Shown in pieces: positions 25,717 through 35,616 of a stretch of 64,000 nt of DNA. The stretch comes from Clostridiales bacterium (GTDB lineage Bacteria; Bacillota; Clostridia; Oscillospirales; CAG-272): positions 124,001 to 188,000 of the forward strand of contig DULN01000001.1 of assembly GCA_012840355.1 (NCBI GenBank). The letters are read 5' to 3'. A program made the translations under genes and the position numbers. Within the stretch, counting starts at the first letter, position 1; each line of letters opens with the position of its first letter. The notes beneath the pieces were generated by a model. The model worked only from the letters and a program-made list of their open reading frames with translations, ran no database searches and was not told the DNA's origin.

Positions 25717-26310
25717 CTAAGTTTTTTCGCACACAAGGACCAGCCGTCCACCGTCTTTTGCGGCGACATCGCAACTTCCGAACACCTCGGCAAGCTTCAT
25801 TTTCGCGCTTTCGGCGCCGTGCTTTTTGTTTAGCACGACATAAAGGCGTCCGCCAGGCAAAAGGTGCTCCGGCGCACCCTCAAACATGCGGTATACAACC
25901 TCTTTCCCCGCATGCACCGGTGGGTTAAGCGCTATCGTGTCAAATTGCCCTTCGACCGTCGAGTAGCAGTCGGAAACAAAAACGCGCATTGATACGCCGT
26001 TGAGCTTCGCGTTGCGCTCGGCGAGCCTTACCGCGCGGGGGTTTATGTCAACGGCGGTGACGTCTAGCCCGTACTGGTCGCCTAGCACTATCCCGACGCA
26101 GCCATACCCGCAGCCGAGGTCGAGCAAGCTCCCCGAAAGCTTCGAGATGCTCCGCAGCATAAATGCGGTGTTAGGGTCGACCTCGTCGGGCGAAAACACG
26201 CCGGCGTCGGTTATAAAGGTATACTCCTTCGTGCGGAAAAAGAATTTTATCCTTTTTTCCCGATGCACAAGCAAAGGGTCGTCTATAAAGTAGTGGCTGG
26301 TTTTGCTCAT
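25717..26310 (-). CDS. Class I SAM methyltransferase, RsmC/YbxB-like
   Basis: A 197-residue methyltransferase. Motif I is LLDLGCGYGCVG near residue 63, the acidic residue of motif II lies in VTAVDINPRAV, and the catalytic motif is NPPVHAGK near 132. The NPPxHxGK form marks the small-subunit rRNA methyltransferase family of RsmC-like proteins, so it probably modifies guanine in rRNA. Single-domain length fits the Bacillus YbxB form. It lies 9 bases after the DUF4349 gene on the same strand, without an obvious ribosome site. Confidence 0.9.
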   Translation of the reverse strand: MSKTSHYFIDDPLLVHREKRIKFFFRTKEYTFITDAGVFSPDEVDPNTAFMLRSISKLSGSLLDLGCGYGCVGIVLGDQYGLDVTAVDINPRAVRLAERNAKLNGVSMRVFVSDCYSTVEGQFDTIALNPPVHAGKEVVYRMFEGAPEHLLPGGRLYVVLNKKHGAESAKMKLAEVFGSCDVAAKDGGRLVLVCEKT

Positions 26311-26319
26311 TGTTGTTTT

Positions 26320-27264
26320 TTATTTGTTTTCGGAATTATCCGTTTCTTTTTTGCGCGCTTTCTTGCGCATTAAAATGCGGTATACCGGCAGCGCGGCGAT
26401 AGCTGCGATTGCCGCAAGTGTCAAAATCGACGGCAAGGCATACACAAGCCCGACCGTAAAATCTTGTGCGGAACGGGCAAAGTTCGCCCACGAGTCGAAA
26501 AACGACTGCGATAGCCTCTCGCCAAAAGTTTTCGGCGGCTCAGTTACCTTTTGATACTCGACTACCTCCGAAAGCGTCACGTTTACAGTCGCCATTTCGA
26601 CGGCTTTGTCGTAGCGCTGGATCGTCTGATACAGGCTGTCTATTTTGTAGCGTACCTCGGCAAGCTTATCCTCGAGCTTTAGCAAATACTCAAGGTCGCC
26701 CGCCTCACCGAGCATCGCCAGCAGCCGCTCCTCTTGCAACCGCAGCGAGTCAAGCTGCGATTTTGAGTCGTAATAGGCGTCGGTGATGTCCGTTGAGCTT
26801 TCCTTTCGGCTTAAAACGTTGAATTTTCCGGCAAGCGCGCCGGTAAAATCGCCTAGACCCGCGGCGGGCACCCGCAACGTAAACTCGGCGCTGCGAAGCG
26901 TGATGCCATGCTCATATAGGCTCCTACCCGATATATACGACAACTCGACATAGCCGCCTGCCGCCTCGGTCAGCTCTTCGATTTCGCTTACGCCTTTGTC
27001 AAAGTCCTTTGTTTCTAAATCCAGCGCGACGGTTTTTACAATCTTCCGCGTATCGGTTGACGCCTCTCCCCCGTCTGGGGCTACCGAGCGGTTTTGGTCG
27101 GGCGTTTCTGCTGCGTAATCACCGGCCTCGCCGGAATATCCGCTATAGCCACCCGTCGACGGCGCGGCGGTATCCGCCCCTATCTTTGCAGAGCAGCCTA
27201 GGGCAGCTAAAACAGCGAGCGCGGCGAGCGTTGCCGCGAGGAGTTTTTTTACGTATTTTTTCAT
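26320..27264 (-). CDS. DUF4349 domain lipoprotein
   Basis: A 314-residue envelope protein. It has a signal peptide with lipobox (LAALGC, Cys near residue 24), a Ser/Gly-rich linker, and a DUF4349 core from DTRKIVKTVALDLETKDF near 73. The core contains a helical region (LEYLLKLEDKLAEVRYKID). A C-terminal membrane segment lies near 275-300 (LPSILTLAAIAAIAALPVY), followed by a Lys/Arg-rich tail. The double anchor, lipid and helix, is typical of the family, whose function is unknown. Start with GGAGAGGTG upstream. Confidence 0.9.
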   Translation of the reverse strand: MKKYVKKLLAATLAALAVLAALGCSAKIGADTAAPSTGGYSGYSGEAGDYAAETPDQNRSVAPDGGEASTDTRKIVKTVALDLETKDFDKGVSEIEELTEAAGGYVELSYISGRSLYEHGITLRSAEFTLRVPAAGLGDFTGALAGKFNVLSRKESSTDITDAYYDSKSQLDSLRLQEERLLAMLGEAGDLEYLLKLEDKLAEVRYKIDSLYQTIQRYDKAVEMATVNVTLSEVVEYQKVTEPPKTFGERLSQSFFDSWANFARSAQDFTVGLVYALPSILTLAAIAAIAALPVYRILMRKKARKKETDNSENK

Positions 27265-27299
27265 GGCACCTCTCCAAACTTTTATCGGCGCGCCGGGGT

Positions 27300-27344
27300 A
27301 AAAAAGCCGCCGGCAGCTATAAAGGTACGGGGGCTGCCGGCGGC
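27300..27344 (-). terminator. Terminator of valS
   Basis: GCCGCCGGCAGC (27306-27317) pairs exactly with GCTGCCGGCGGC (27333-27344). On the minus strand it is followed by TTTTTT. Confidence 0.92.
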
Positions 27345-27351
27345 AAGTTTA

Positions 27352-30018
27352 TCAGCCGCCGAGCTTTGCAAGCGCGGCGTTTATGCCGGCGAGCGTGTCG
27401 CGCCATTTTTCAAGCTTAGCACGCTCAGCCTCGACAACCGCAGCCGGCGCTTTGGATATAAAGCCTTCGTTTGAAAGCAGCTTTTCTGCGCGGGCGATTT
27501 CTTTTTCGGCGTTTTCTTTTTCTTTCTGCAGCCTTGCGCGCTCAGCCTCGACGTCCACCATCTCGGCAAGCGGGATATAAACCGTCGCTTCGCTTGTAAC
27601 GATTGTGACGGCGTCAGCGCCGAGGTCGTCATGGCTTGCCAATGCGGGCCGGAATATGACCTCGGAAGCGTAAGCGAGCTTCGTAAAGAACGCCGAGTTC
27701 TGCTCGCCGAATGCCTTGTCGTCGTCAGAGTAAATGTACAGCCTCGTCTTTTTCGACGGCGGCACATTCATTTCAGCGCGGCGGTTGCGGATCGCGCGGA
27801 TCGCCTCGATGACCGCGTTCATGCGCTCCTCGTCTTCGGCAAAGCAGAGCGAGTCTTTCTTCTCCGGATAGGGAGCTATCATTATGCTTTCATAGTCGTG
27901 CGGCAGAGCTTGGTAGATCTCCTCGGTTATAAACGGCAAGAACGGGTGCAATAGCTTCAGCGTCTCCGAGAGGACATACGCAATTACATTCTGGGCGACG
28001 AAGTTCGAGCGCGAGCCTTTGTCTGCAAAGCGCGGCTTGAGCAGCTCGATATACCAGTCGCAGAAGATGTCCCACATGAAATCATAAAGTTTACCAAGCG
28101 CAACGCCAAGCTCGTAAGCGTCAAGGTTTGCGCGAACCTCGCCGATGAGGCTATTGAGTTTTGAGAGTATCCATTTATCCTCAAGCGCAAGCTCGGAGGG
28201 GTCGGGCAACTCGATTTTGTCTATCTCGAGGTTCATCAGCACAAATCGTGCCGCGTTCCAAATCTTGTTGTTGAAGTTGCGCGCCGCCTCGATTTTTTCA
28301 TCAGAGAAGCGCATGTCGTTGCCGGGCGAGTTGCCGGTCGCGAGCGCAAAGCGCAATGCGTCGGCGCCGTACTTTTCGATTATGTCTATCGGGTCGATAC
28401 CGTTGCCCAGCGATTTTGACATCTTGCGCCCCTGCGCATCTCTGACCAACCCATGTATAAAGACGTCCGGGAACGGGATTTGTTTCATGCAGTATAGTCC
28501 CATGAAAATCATTTTTGAGACCCAGAACGTTATAATGTCATACGCGGTGACGAGCACCGAGGTCGGGTAAAACTCGCGCAGGTCGGACGTGTCCTCAGGC
28601 CAGCCGAGCGTCGAGAACGGCCAAAGCGCCGAGGAAAACCATGTGTCAAGCACATCCTCGTCTTGACCGACATTTGTGGAGCCGCACTTGGGGCAAACCG
28701 CCACGTCTTCCTCCGACACCGTCATCTCGCCGCAGTCGTCGCAATAGAAAGCGGGAATCCTGTGCCCCCACCAAAGCTGGCGCGAGATGCACCAGTCGTG
28801 GATATTCTCCATCCAGTTGAGGTAAATCTTTTCAAACCGCTCGGGGATAAAGCGGATTTTGCCCTCTTTGACCACCTGGATCGCGGGTTCCGCAAGCGGC
28901 TTCATTTTTACAAACCACTGCTTTGAGGCGATCGGCTCGACGACCGTACCGCAGCGATAGCAGTGCCCGACATTGTGCGTATGCTTTTCGACTTTGACAA
29001 GGTAGCCCTGCGCCTCAAGGTCGGCGACCACGGCGTCCCTCGCCTTATAGCGGTCGAGACCGCAGTATTTGCCTCCGTTTTCGTTGACGCGCGCTTTCTC
29101 GTCGAAAATGTTTACCTGCTCGAGCCCGTGGCGCATGCCCATTTCAAAGTCGTTCGGGTCGTGACAGGGCGTCACCTTGACGCAGCCGGTGCCGAAAGAC
29201 ATGTCGACATACTCGTCGGCGAAAATGGGAATAACGCGCCCGACCAGCGGCAGCCGCGCGCATTTCCCGACAATGTTTTTATATCGCTCGTCCTCGGGGC
29301 TTACAGCCACGCCGGTGTCACCGAGCATAGTCTCGGGGCGGGTGGTCGCGACGGTCACAAACTCGCCGGTCTCTTTGCCGTCGTCGTCTACTATCGGATA
29401 ACGTATATGCCACAGATGCCCCTCAAGCTCGCGGTGCTCGACTTCGGTATCGGACAGCGCGGTATTGCAGCTCGGGCACCAGTTTATAATCCGGTAGCCG
29501 CGGTAGATGAGACCGTTATTGTAAAGGTCGACGAAAGTTTTTCTTACAGCCGCGGGCAGACTGCCCGACATTGTAAAGCGCTCGCGCGTAAAGTCGCAGG
29601 AAGCGCCGAGCCGTTTGAGCTGGCTTATAATCCTGCCGCCGTACTTTTCCTTCCAATCCCAAACGAGCTCGACAAATTTTTCTCTGCCGAGGTCGTGGCG
29701 CGTAAGCCCCTTCTCCTTGCGCAGCACTTCCTCGACCTTTATCTGCGTCGCTATGCCCGCATGGTCGGTGCCGGGCACCCAAAGCGTGCGGTAGCCCTGC
29801 ATGCGCTTTGCTCGCACGATTACATCCTGAAGCGTGTTGTTGAGCGCGTGGCCCATGTGAAGCTGGCCTGTTACGTTGGGCGGAGGGATCACCACCGTGA
29901 ATACCGGCCTGCCGTCGGGTATAGGAGAAGGAGTAAAGTAGCCTTTTTTCTCCCAGTTTTCGTATATCCTTTGCTCCACCTGCGTTGGGTCATAAGTCTT
30001 TGAAAGTTCTTTTTTCAA
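27352..30018 (-). CDS. valS: Valine--tRNA ligase
   Basis: Class I synthetase of 888 residues. The HIGH-type motif is [16 protein letters not shown] near residue 40, the KMSKS motif is [14 protein letters not shown] near 520, and the central CP1 editing domain includes [18 protein letters not shown]. The zinc-type Cys pairs are in YCDDCGEM and CPKCGS. A C-terminal coiled coil ([19 protein letters not shown]) clamps the tRNA. I chose TTG at 30016-30018, with AAGGTGG 5 bases upstream. The upstream open frame runs into the T-box terminator and so cannot be coding. Confidence 0.97.
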   Translation of the reverse strand: MKKELSKTYDPTQVEQRIYENWEKKGYFTPSPIPDGRPVFTVVIPPPNVTGQLHMGHALNNTLQDVIVRAKRMQGYRTLWVPGTDHAGIATQIKVEEVLRKEKGLTRHDLGREKFVELVWDWKEKYGGRIISQLKRLGASCDFTRERFTMSGSLPAAVRKTFVDLYNNGLIYRGYRIINWCPSCNTALSDTEVEHRELEGHLWHIRYPIVDDDGKETGEFVTVATTRPETMLGDTGVAVSPEDERYKNIVGKCARLPLVGRVIPIFADEYVDMSFGTGCVKVTPCHDPNDFEMGMRHGLEQVNIFDEKARVNENGGKYCGLDRYKARDAVVADLEAQGYLVKVEKHTHNVGHCYRCGTVVEPIASKQWFVKMKPLAEPAIQVVKEGKIRFIPERFEKIYLNWMENIHDWCISRQLWWGHRIPAFYCDDCGEMTVSEEDVAVCPKCGSTNVGQDEDVLDTWFSSALWPFSTLGWPEDTSDLREFYPTSVLVTAYDIITFWVSKMIFMGLYCMKQIPFPDVFIHGLVRDAQGRKMSKSLGNGIDPIDIIEKYGADALRFALATGNSPGNDMRFSDEKIEAARNFNNKIWNAARFVLMNLEIDKIELPDPSELALEDKWILSKLNSLIGEVRANLDAYELGVALGKLYDFMWDIFCDWYIELLKPRFADKGSRSNFVAQNVIAYVLSETLKLLHPFLPFITEEIYQALPHDYESIMIAPYPEKKDSLCFAEDEERMNAVIEAIRAIRNRRAEMNVPPSKKTRLYIYSDDDKAFGEQNSAFFTKLAYASEVIFRPALASHDDLGADAVTIVTSEATVYIPLAEMVDVEAERARLQKEKENAEKEIARAEKLLSNEGFISKAPAAVVEAERAKLEKWRDTLAGINAALAKLGG

Positions 30019-30049
30019 CGTTACCACCTTCGATTTTTTATTATCGCAT

Positions 30050-30397
30050 AAAACAAAAAGTCCCGCGTGCAAAAGCACACGGGACGCAAAACTTGCGCGG
30101 TACCACCCAGTTTCGCGGCATAACTGCCGCGCCCTCTGCCGCAGCGAAACGCATAAACGGCATATTAATCCTTGCGTTTACTGCGCGCCGGTATAACGTC
30201 CGGCAGACGCCGCAAACTACTCGCGCGACTATTTTGCCGCGTTTTCATCCGCGGAGGCTCGGGGGCGACTTCGGCGGGCTTCGAATGCGGTGCTTTCAGC
30301 TATGCCTTCGGCATGCGCCGCTCTCTGTGAAACGAAGGGAGCCGCTTACTCCTCCCCGTCATCGCCGCTAATATATTTATTTATAAACTATACTATA
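30050..30397 (-). promoter_or_regulatory. T-box riboswitch upstream of valS
   Basis: On the minus strand the leader shows ACAGAGAGC (near 30325-30333), the T-box GGGTGGTACCG (30098-30108) and a terminator. In the terminator, GTCCCGTGTGC pairs with GCACGCGGGAC (30060-30085) and a T-rich run follows. A GTC triplet in CCGAAGTCGCC (complement of 30267-30269) fits a valine specifier. The bulge TGGT suits a tRNA with A before CCA, as expected for tRNA-Val. Uncharged tRNA-Val should switch valS on. Confidence 0.94.
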
Positions 30398-30403
30398 AAT
30401 CAT

Positions 30404-30432
30404 ATTATACTTAGACTTGACTTTATTGTCAA
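30404..30432 (-). promoter_or_regulatory. Consensus sigma-A promoter of valS
   Basis: Minus strand TTGACA (30427-30432), 17 bases, TATAAT (30404-30409), both perfect. The region 30433-30527 beyond it shows nothing else. Confidence 0.9.
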
Positions 30433-30527
30433 CACTTAATCTACAGTTTAAACGGTTTTACGGGTGCAGAATAATCTTCCACAACGTTTTGCAATACCGA
30501 AAGCAGCGCCGGGGTTAGACTTTGCGC

Positions 30528-31277
30528 CTACTTCTCTTTCTTCCTGCTCGTATCGCCGAGGATTTTCTCAAGCCGCAAAAGCTCGCGCAGCTTTTTGAGC
30601 ATGTCGTTGTGGCGGGTCGAACGGAATTTTGGGAATGAAGCAATTGTGCGCCTTATCTGCCGGTTAATTTTTATAAACACCTCGGGATAAGCGGCGCCGG
30701 CAGTCTCGTATTTTGACCTAAGGGCTTGCAGCGCAAGGTCGATCTTTTCAGCCGCAGTGCGTAGTAGCTCGTCAAACTCCGACAACCTTGTGACGGTGTA
30801 GACGGTATCGGTCAGGATTATCGAAAACATCAAAAACGCCGCCATGTGCCGATAATTTTCGGGTATCCGCAGAACGAGCGACTCGACACACGGATGCACT
30901 ACTACAAGCTCAAGCACCGACATCAGCCCGAACACTACCGTGCCGAGCAAAAACACCCGGCCGTTTATGTTGTACTTCATTTCGGAGTAGTCCCACCAGC
31001 GCGCGTGGAACATCTTTTCCATCAGCCAAGAGGTGAAGTACTCAAGCACCGTGCACGCCAGCGCGGCGAAAAAGAAAATTAAAAACGGGTTTTTAAGCCG
31101 CCCAAGCAAAAGGAGGTTTAGTACCGCGCCAGTTCCGTATATCGGGCAATACGGGCCGTTTAGAAAGCCCCGGTTTACAAACCGCCTCTCGTACACCGAG
31201 CAAATAATAGTCTCGTAAACCCAGCCGGCTACACTGTAGATAACAAAATATAAAAAGTAAAGCTCAATATAACCCAT
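30528..31277 (-). CDS. PF06541 family membrane protein (putative ABC transporter type IV)
   Basis: A 249-residue membrane protein with about five hydrophobic segments. The conserved start FVIYSVAGWVYETIICSVYERRFVNRG is spread over residues 11-37, with NGPYCPIYGTGAV near 41 and the block YFTSWLMEKMFHARWWDYS near 85. These fit PF06541, a common clostridial family of unknown function whose transporter label rests on weak similarity. The C-terminal 70 residues are cytoplasmic and basic. The start overlaps the end of the HD gene by 14 bases, so the two are translated together. Confidence 0.88.
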   Translation of the reverse strand: MGYIELYFLYFVIYSVAGWVYETIICSVYERRFVNRGFLNGPYCPIYGTGAVLNLLLLGRLKNPFLIFFFAALACTVLEYFTSWLMEKMFHARWWDYSEMKYNINGRVFLLGTVVFGLMSVLELVVVHPCVESLVLRIPENYRHMAAFLMFSIILTDTVYTVTRLSEFDELLRTAAEKIDLALQALRSKYETAGAAYPEVFIKINRQIRRTIASFPKFRSTRHNDMLKKLRELLRLEKILGDTSRKKEK

Positions 31278-31785
31278 TGTGGTTCCGCTTTGGCTTTAAT
31301 TTTGTCAAAAATCTTTCCGCAATCGTCTCGCGTGTCGCGCAGATTTTGTCGGCGACCATTACGATAAAACTTTCGATATACCGCGGAGGTATAGGCGTAA
31401 GCGGAAACATGTGCTTTTTTATAATATCGCGCTCTATATTGTTTAGGCAAAAATCTCGCTCGGCGTTAAGAAGCGCGGTTTTTGGGTGCGTGTAGCCGTG
31501 AAACCTCGGTGTGCGGCTCGGGTCGTGCCAATCGTATAGGAAATAGTCGTGCAGCAGCGCGCCCCGCACCAGCGAGCGGAGGTTGACATTCAGCCCCAAC
31601 GCCGACGAAAGGCGCAGCGCCATTTTCAAGCTACAGAGCGCCACGGCAACCGAGTGGTCGTATGTGCTCACTCCCCCATGCTGCACAAACCCAGCCGATT
31701 TTTTCATGCCTTCCGAGGCGAGAATGTCTTCACCGTAAATAATTAGCAGCTCATAAAGCTCGTTAACCTTAATACTTTGTTTCAT
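31264..31785 (-). CDS. HD domain phosphohydrolase
   Basis: A 173-residue HD-superfamily protein. Metal ligands visible are STYDHSVAVA near residue 44, the HD pair in LLHDYFLYDWHD near 79, HGYTHPK near 95 and the last Asp in MVADKICA near 143. The family covers nucleotidases and cyclic nucleotide enzymes, and the substrate here is unknown. It is the middle gene of cca-HD-PF06541: start 13 bases after the cca stop, end overlapping the membrane protein. The start has no strong ribosome site, in line with coupled translation. Confidence 0.88.
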   Translation of the reverse strand: MKQSIKVNELYELLIIYGEDILASEGMKKSAGFVQHGGVSTYDHSVAVALCSLKMALRLSSALGLNVNLRSLVRGALLHDYFLYDWHDPSRTPRFHGYTHPKTALLNAERDFCLNNIERDIIKKHMFPLTPIPPRYIESFIVMVADKICATRETIAERFLTKLKPKRNHNGLY

Positions 31786-31798
31786 CTAAATCACATTT

Positions 31799-33076
31799 TT
31801 AGCTTATGTTATCCTTGGCGATTAGGTCCGACGCGCGTGCCGCGAGTGCGTGCCTTGTGTTTTCGGTCTTGCCTTCGAGCACCTCTTCGAAAAGCTGCAT
31901 AAGAAGTTTGCCAAGCTTTTTGCCCGGGGGTACGCCAAGCGAAATAAGATCGTCGCCCGAAATCTCAAGCATCGACAGCGAAACGCAGTCGCCGGAAAGG
32001 AGGATATCGTCCGCAATTTCCAGCGCGCGCGCATACCGGTCGGCCTTTTCCGGCTCGCCTGCCGCCTCTGCCGACGCGCGGCAAAGCTTTAGCCGCCCGA
32101 CTGCCAGCGTGGGCATGAGCTTCGCCATAAGCCTCCTTATGCCCGCCCGCGAGAGGTCATCCGGCTCCGGCTCGCCAACAATCTTTGTCGCGTTCTCACG
32201 CGTGTGCCGGTCAACCCTAAGCCTGCGCAAAATCTCGCCCGCCAACTCCGCGCTCTCCTTTCGCCCGCGCCCATCCACATGCTCGAGCAGCGCCGCAAGC
32301 CGCAGCCAAACCGGATCCCCTACTACCGACGCGGCATATAGGGCGCGCTTTAGCATGTCTCCGCGCACGGGGTCTTGGCGGCTTGCCATCTCGGCAAGCT
32401 CGGGCAATACGACCGCAAGCACCCCTTTGAACCTGTGCAGATACTTTTCGGCGTACGGGCCGGCAAGTGTGCCGAAAAGCTCGGCGCTGATGCGCTCGAC
32501 CGCGACCGCCGAAAGCAGGCACGCGCACTCTAGCATTGCGCGCGCGGTGGCTGGCTCGGGCTCAAGCCCGTAAACCGAGGCGAACCGCACTCCGCGCAAA
32601 ATCCTCAGAGCGTCTTCCGAAAACCGCGCTGCCGGGTCGCCCACGGTGCGAAGGATGCCATTTTTTAGGTCTTCCGCGCCGCCGAATGGGTCGACAATAC
32701 CCCTTTTCGGCGAGTATGCCATAGCGTTTACGGTAAAATCCCGGCGCGAAAGGTCGTCTTCGATGCGGTCGGAGTATTCCACGCTGACCGGGTGCCTGTG
32801 GTCGGCATACTCCCCGTCGGAGCGGAAAGTCGTTATCTCGGTCACAGTGCCGCCGGTGACTACACCGACAGTCCCGTGCTTAATGCCTGCGGTTATTGTT
32901 TTGTAGCCGGCGAACAGCGCCAAAACCTCGCTCGGTCTGGCATTTGTCGCTATATCGTAATCTTTTGGGGTAAGCCCCAACATCATGTCGCGTAAGCAGC
33001 CGCCGACTATATATGCCTCGTAGCCGGCATCCTCGAGCCGGCGCAAAATAGCAGAGGTATAATCAGGAATAAACAT
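31799..33076 (-). CDS. cca: CCA tRNA nucleotidyltransferase
   Basis: A 425-residue class II nucleotidyltransferase that adds or repairs the 3' CCA of tRNA. The catalytic motif is VGGCLRDMMLGLTPKDYD (near residue 24-41, with the metal-binding DYD). RRDFTVNAMAY near 112 and the nucleotide-binding helix EDALRILRGVRFASVYGL near 155 are in place. The bacterial family includes some A-adding enzymes, but a single full-length copy fits a complete CCA enzyme. Promoter at 33176-33204. First gene of a three-gene operon. Confidence 0.95.
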   Translation of the reverse strand: MFIPDYTSAILRRLEDAGYEAYIVGGCLRDMMLGLTPKDYDIATNARPSEVLALFAGYKTITAGIKHGTVGVVTGGTVTEITTFRSDGEYADHRHPVSVEYSDRIEDDLSRRDFTVNAMAYSPKRGIVDPFGGAEDLKNGILRTVGDPAARFSEDALRILRGVRFASVYGLEPEPATARAMLECACLLSAVAVERISAELFGTLAGPYAEKYLHRFKGVLAVVLPELAEMASRQDPVRGDMLKRALYAASVVGDPVWLRLAALLEHVDGRGRKESAELAGEILRRLRVDRHTRENATKIVGEPEPDDLSRAGIRRLMAKLMPTLAVGRLKLCRASAEAAGEPEKADRYARALEIADDILLSGDCVSLSMLEISGDDLISLGVPPGKKLGKLLMQLFEEVLEGKTENTRHALAARASDLIAKDNIS

Positions 33077-33175
33077 TGAAACTTTGCCACATGCAATCCG
33101 CAGGGTCGGCGCAGCTCAAATGGCGCCGGCCGCTGCACGCATTGCCTCGCTTTTTCTATTCCGGTACGATATATA

Positions 33176-33204
33176 ATTATACCATCGCGCCGCCGGCGTT
33201 GCAA
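33176..33204 (-). promoter_or_regulatory. Promoter of the cca operon
   Basis: Minus strand TTGCAA (33199-33204), 17 bases, TATAAT (33176-33181). The predicted leader is about 95 bases. No terminator for comEC is obvious in this gap. Confidence 0.7.
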
Positions 33205-33213
33205 GCAAAAAAG

Positions 33214-35616
33214 TCAACGCTCACGGAACACAAGCTCGATAAAATCGTGCCCAAGCTCGCTTAAAACCAAAGTTTCGGTACCGACCGAGTGCGGGATGCC
33301 ATAAGCCTCTTTGACCTCGTTTGACGGGTATACAGCCAGCTTTGGTTGCGAGAACGGCATAGGGTCCGCTAAACTATAGTATGCAGGGCTGTGCTTTCCG
33401 AACACAATGCATTTTGCCGAGCGCGCCAAACTAGAAAGCAGCTCCTCCCTGCCTTTCAGCGCCTCGCCGTTGCCGCCGCCTAGGTATAAAAGCTCCACTC
33501 CCCGCCCTGACACATAAAGCGCTATCGCTGGATGCGTCGAGCGCTTTATATAATGCCGGGCGGGCAAAAGTAACTGGAGCGAGCGCATTCTCACCTCCGA
33601 GTCTTCTGATGCGTCGTAATATATGACGCGCGAGCCATACTCCTTCGCCGCCTCCTCGAGCGCCCGCGCAGCGTAGCCTTCATCTTCATTCACCGGCTTT
33701 GGCAATATGAGCGTATTTATAAAATACCGCGAGGCTATGCGCATGTACTGCATCGTATGCCGCCTGTGCAGATGCGTTAAAAGATACCCGTCTACTTTTG
33801 TGGCAAAAAGCCTCGCACGCGCCAGCCGCGCCGCGTTTTTAGGCGGCGTGTATGTGCCGTCGCTGATGTCGCAAATGACCACCGCGCCCTCTGAGCCAAT
33901 GACGAGCATATCGTTTTTTGAGCTGCCGCTGTAGTATATGACCTTCGCCGAGTAAGCACCCGCGGCACTCCATGCGCCAAACATTACAGCATATACCACC
34001 GCGAACGCCGCCGCGAATGCCAAAATCCCGGCTTTACGGGCGGATTTCAGCTTTATGCGAGATGCCGTAAGCGCCGCCGCAATCCCGGCAGCAAAAGCTA
34101 TAAAGACGAACGGGTACCGCAGCGATACGACGGCTCCATAAAGCGGCGTTGCCAGCGTTTGCGCCAACACCCTCACAAGCTTGCAAAGGGCATCCGCCAA
34201 AAGGTTCAGCGGCTCCGAAACCGGCGTACCGAAAAGTAGAAGCACCAGCGGCAAAATATAAAGCAGTGCCGCAACCGGCAGCGAAAAAACAAGCGTCATG
34301 AGGGGCCCGATAAGCGACAGCTCCCCGGTTATCAGCCATGAGGCGGGCAGCGTGAAAATAGTAGCGTAGATCGAGTTTATAAGGTTTTCATATAAAAAGG
34401 CAAGAGGCTTAATCACTTTCCCCGCTAGGTGCAAGTTGCCCGCCGCCATAATGCCAAGAGTCGCTAAAGCCGACATTATAAGCCCCACGTCAGCCGCAGC
34501 CGCGGGGCTAAAAAGCAAAATCAGCGCCACCGCCAAAGATAGCGAGGTCGGCGCATCCGCGCTCCTGCCAAGCAAAAACGCGCCATAGTAAAGCACCGCC
34601 ATAAGCGAGGCGCGGGCAACCGCCGGCGAAAATCCGGTCAGCGCAAAAATTACAAGCGCGCCAATGCACAACAGCGCATAGCGCATGTATTTGTTTAGCC
34701 CGCGTAGCAGCATGTCGAGCGCGCCGAGCAAAACTGAAAGGTGCTCACCGCTTATCGCCAAAAGGTGCAAAATCCCCAGCGCGCGGAAATCGCGCGGGAT
34801 TGTGCCGGTGAGATAGTCCCAACGCCCCAAAAGAAGGCAGGCGGCAAACCCTCCCGAGTCTTTGCCCAGCGACATGGCAAACCGTTGCGACAATGCGGTG
34901 TTAAGCCGCGTGAAAAAAGCGCGCAGCCTTGCGCCCTCCCCTTGCGGCACAAGTGAGGCAGCCTTTGCCTCCTCCGCGGAGCGCAGCACGATCATTACCC
35001 CGCGCGAGGCGTCGTACGCCGCCTCCTGCAGCGTCGCATACTCTGGGGCCGATATTGTTATGTTTGGGATTGTGTAAACTTTGTAAAGCTCAATGTCAAG
35101 TATGTATTCCGCCTCAAGCAGCGCGTATGTATTGCCGATGACAAGCGGGCGCCCGTCGATTTTTTCGACTTTTACATAATACGCTGCGTCGTATGAGCTT
35201 ACCCGGCGGGCCTCAAGCGCGGTAATGGTTACGTCATGCGCACCGCCACTGTACTTTTCAAGCAGCCGTGCCGGGCGACCAAATTGCAGCCACGATATGA
35301 CCGCAGCAAGCGCGCATGCAAAAAGCAGCGCCGCAGCCGAGGCATAAAGCCGTCGCCCGGGCGCCGCACCGCCTTTTGAGTCTTTTATTTTTTGCCCGCC
35401 GGACGAAAAACCGCGAGCCCCGCCGCCAGCACGAGCCGCGAGTAATGTAAGTGCTAAAGAGGCTATAAAAAACAGCGCCGCGGCAATTAGCTTTACCGTG
35501 CCAGCGAGTGCCGGGTCGGCGTCGGCGGCTGCGAAATAGCCTAAAAACGAGACGGCAGAAAATGCCGCCGCCGCGCAGCACGCCGGGCGCGCTAAAAGCA
35601 AATCTTTTATGCTCAT
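33214..35616 (-). CDS. comEC: ComEC/Rec2 DNA uptake channel with degenerate MBL domain
   Basis: An 800-residue membrane protein. Two or three N-terminal membrane segments and a DUF4131-like outer domain come first. The ComEC core starts at FAACLLLGRWDYLTGTIPRDFRALGILHLLAISGEHLSVL (split over residues 255-295), with about eight further segments. The C-terminal metallo-beta-lactamase region (from about 590) has THLHRRH where ComEC normally has THxHxDH, so the key Asp is Arg, and the later LLTGD-like site reads LYLGGG. DNA transport may be intact but nuclease activity is doubtful. The ATG overlaps the thiI stop (ATGA). Confidence 0.92.
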   Translation of the reverse strand: MSIKDLLLARPACCAAAAFSAVSFLGYFAAADADPALAGTVKLIAAALFFIASLALTLLAARAGGGARGFSSGGQKIKDSKGGAAPGRRLYASAAALLFACALAAVISWLQFGRPARLLEKYSGGAHDVTITALEARRVSSYDAAYYVKVEKIDGRPLVIGNTYALLEAEYILDIELYKVYTIPNITISAPEYATLQEAAYDASRGVMIVLRSAEEAKAASLVPQGEGARLRAFFTRLNTALSQRFAMSLGKDSGGFAACLLLGRWDYLTGTIPRDFRALGILHLLAISGEHLSVLLGALDMLLRGLNKYMRYALLCIGALVIFALTGFSPAVARASLMAVLYYGAFLLGRSADAPTSLSLAVALILLFSPAAAADVGLIMSALATLGIMAAGNLHLAGKVIKPLAFLYENLINSIYATIFTLPASWLITGELSLIGPLMTLVFSLPVAALLYILPLVLLLFGTPVSEPLNLLADALCKLVRVLAQTLATPLYGAVVSLRYPFVFIAFAAGIAAALTASRIKLKSARKAGILAFAAAFAVVYAVMFGAWSAAGAYSAKVIYYSGSSKNDMLVIGSEGAVVICDISDGTYTPPKNAARLARARLFATKVDGYLLTHLHRRHTMQYMRIASRYFINTLILPKPVNEDEGYAARALEEAAKEYGSRVIYYDASEDSEVRMRSLQLLLPARHYIKRSTHPAIALYVSGRGVELLYLGGGNGEALKGREELLSSLARSAKCIVFGKHSPAYYSLADPMPFSQPKLAVYPSNEVKEAYGIPHSVGTETLVLSELGHDFIELVFRER

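Noticed and set aside
26320..27264. Frameshift or truncation in the DUF4349 gene
   Set aside because: Signal peptide, core domain and C-terminal membrane helix are all present in one frame.
28963..30003. Plus-strand open frame of 346 codons
   Set aside because: Lies wholly antisense to valS, with no ribosome site, and its composition mirrors the valS codons.
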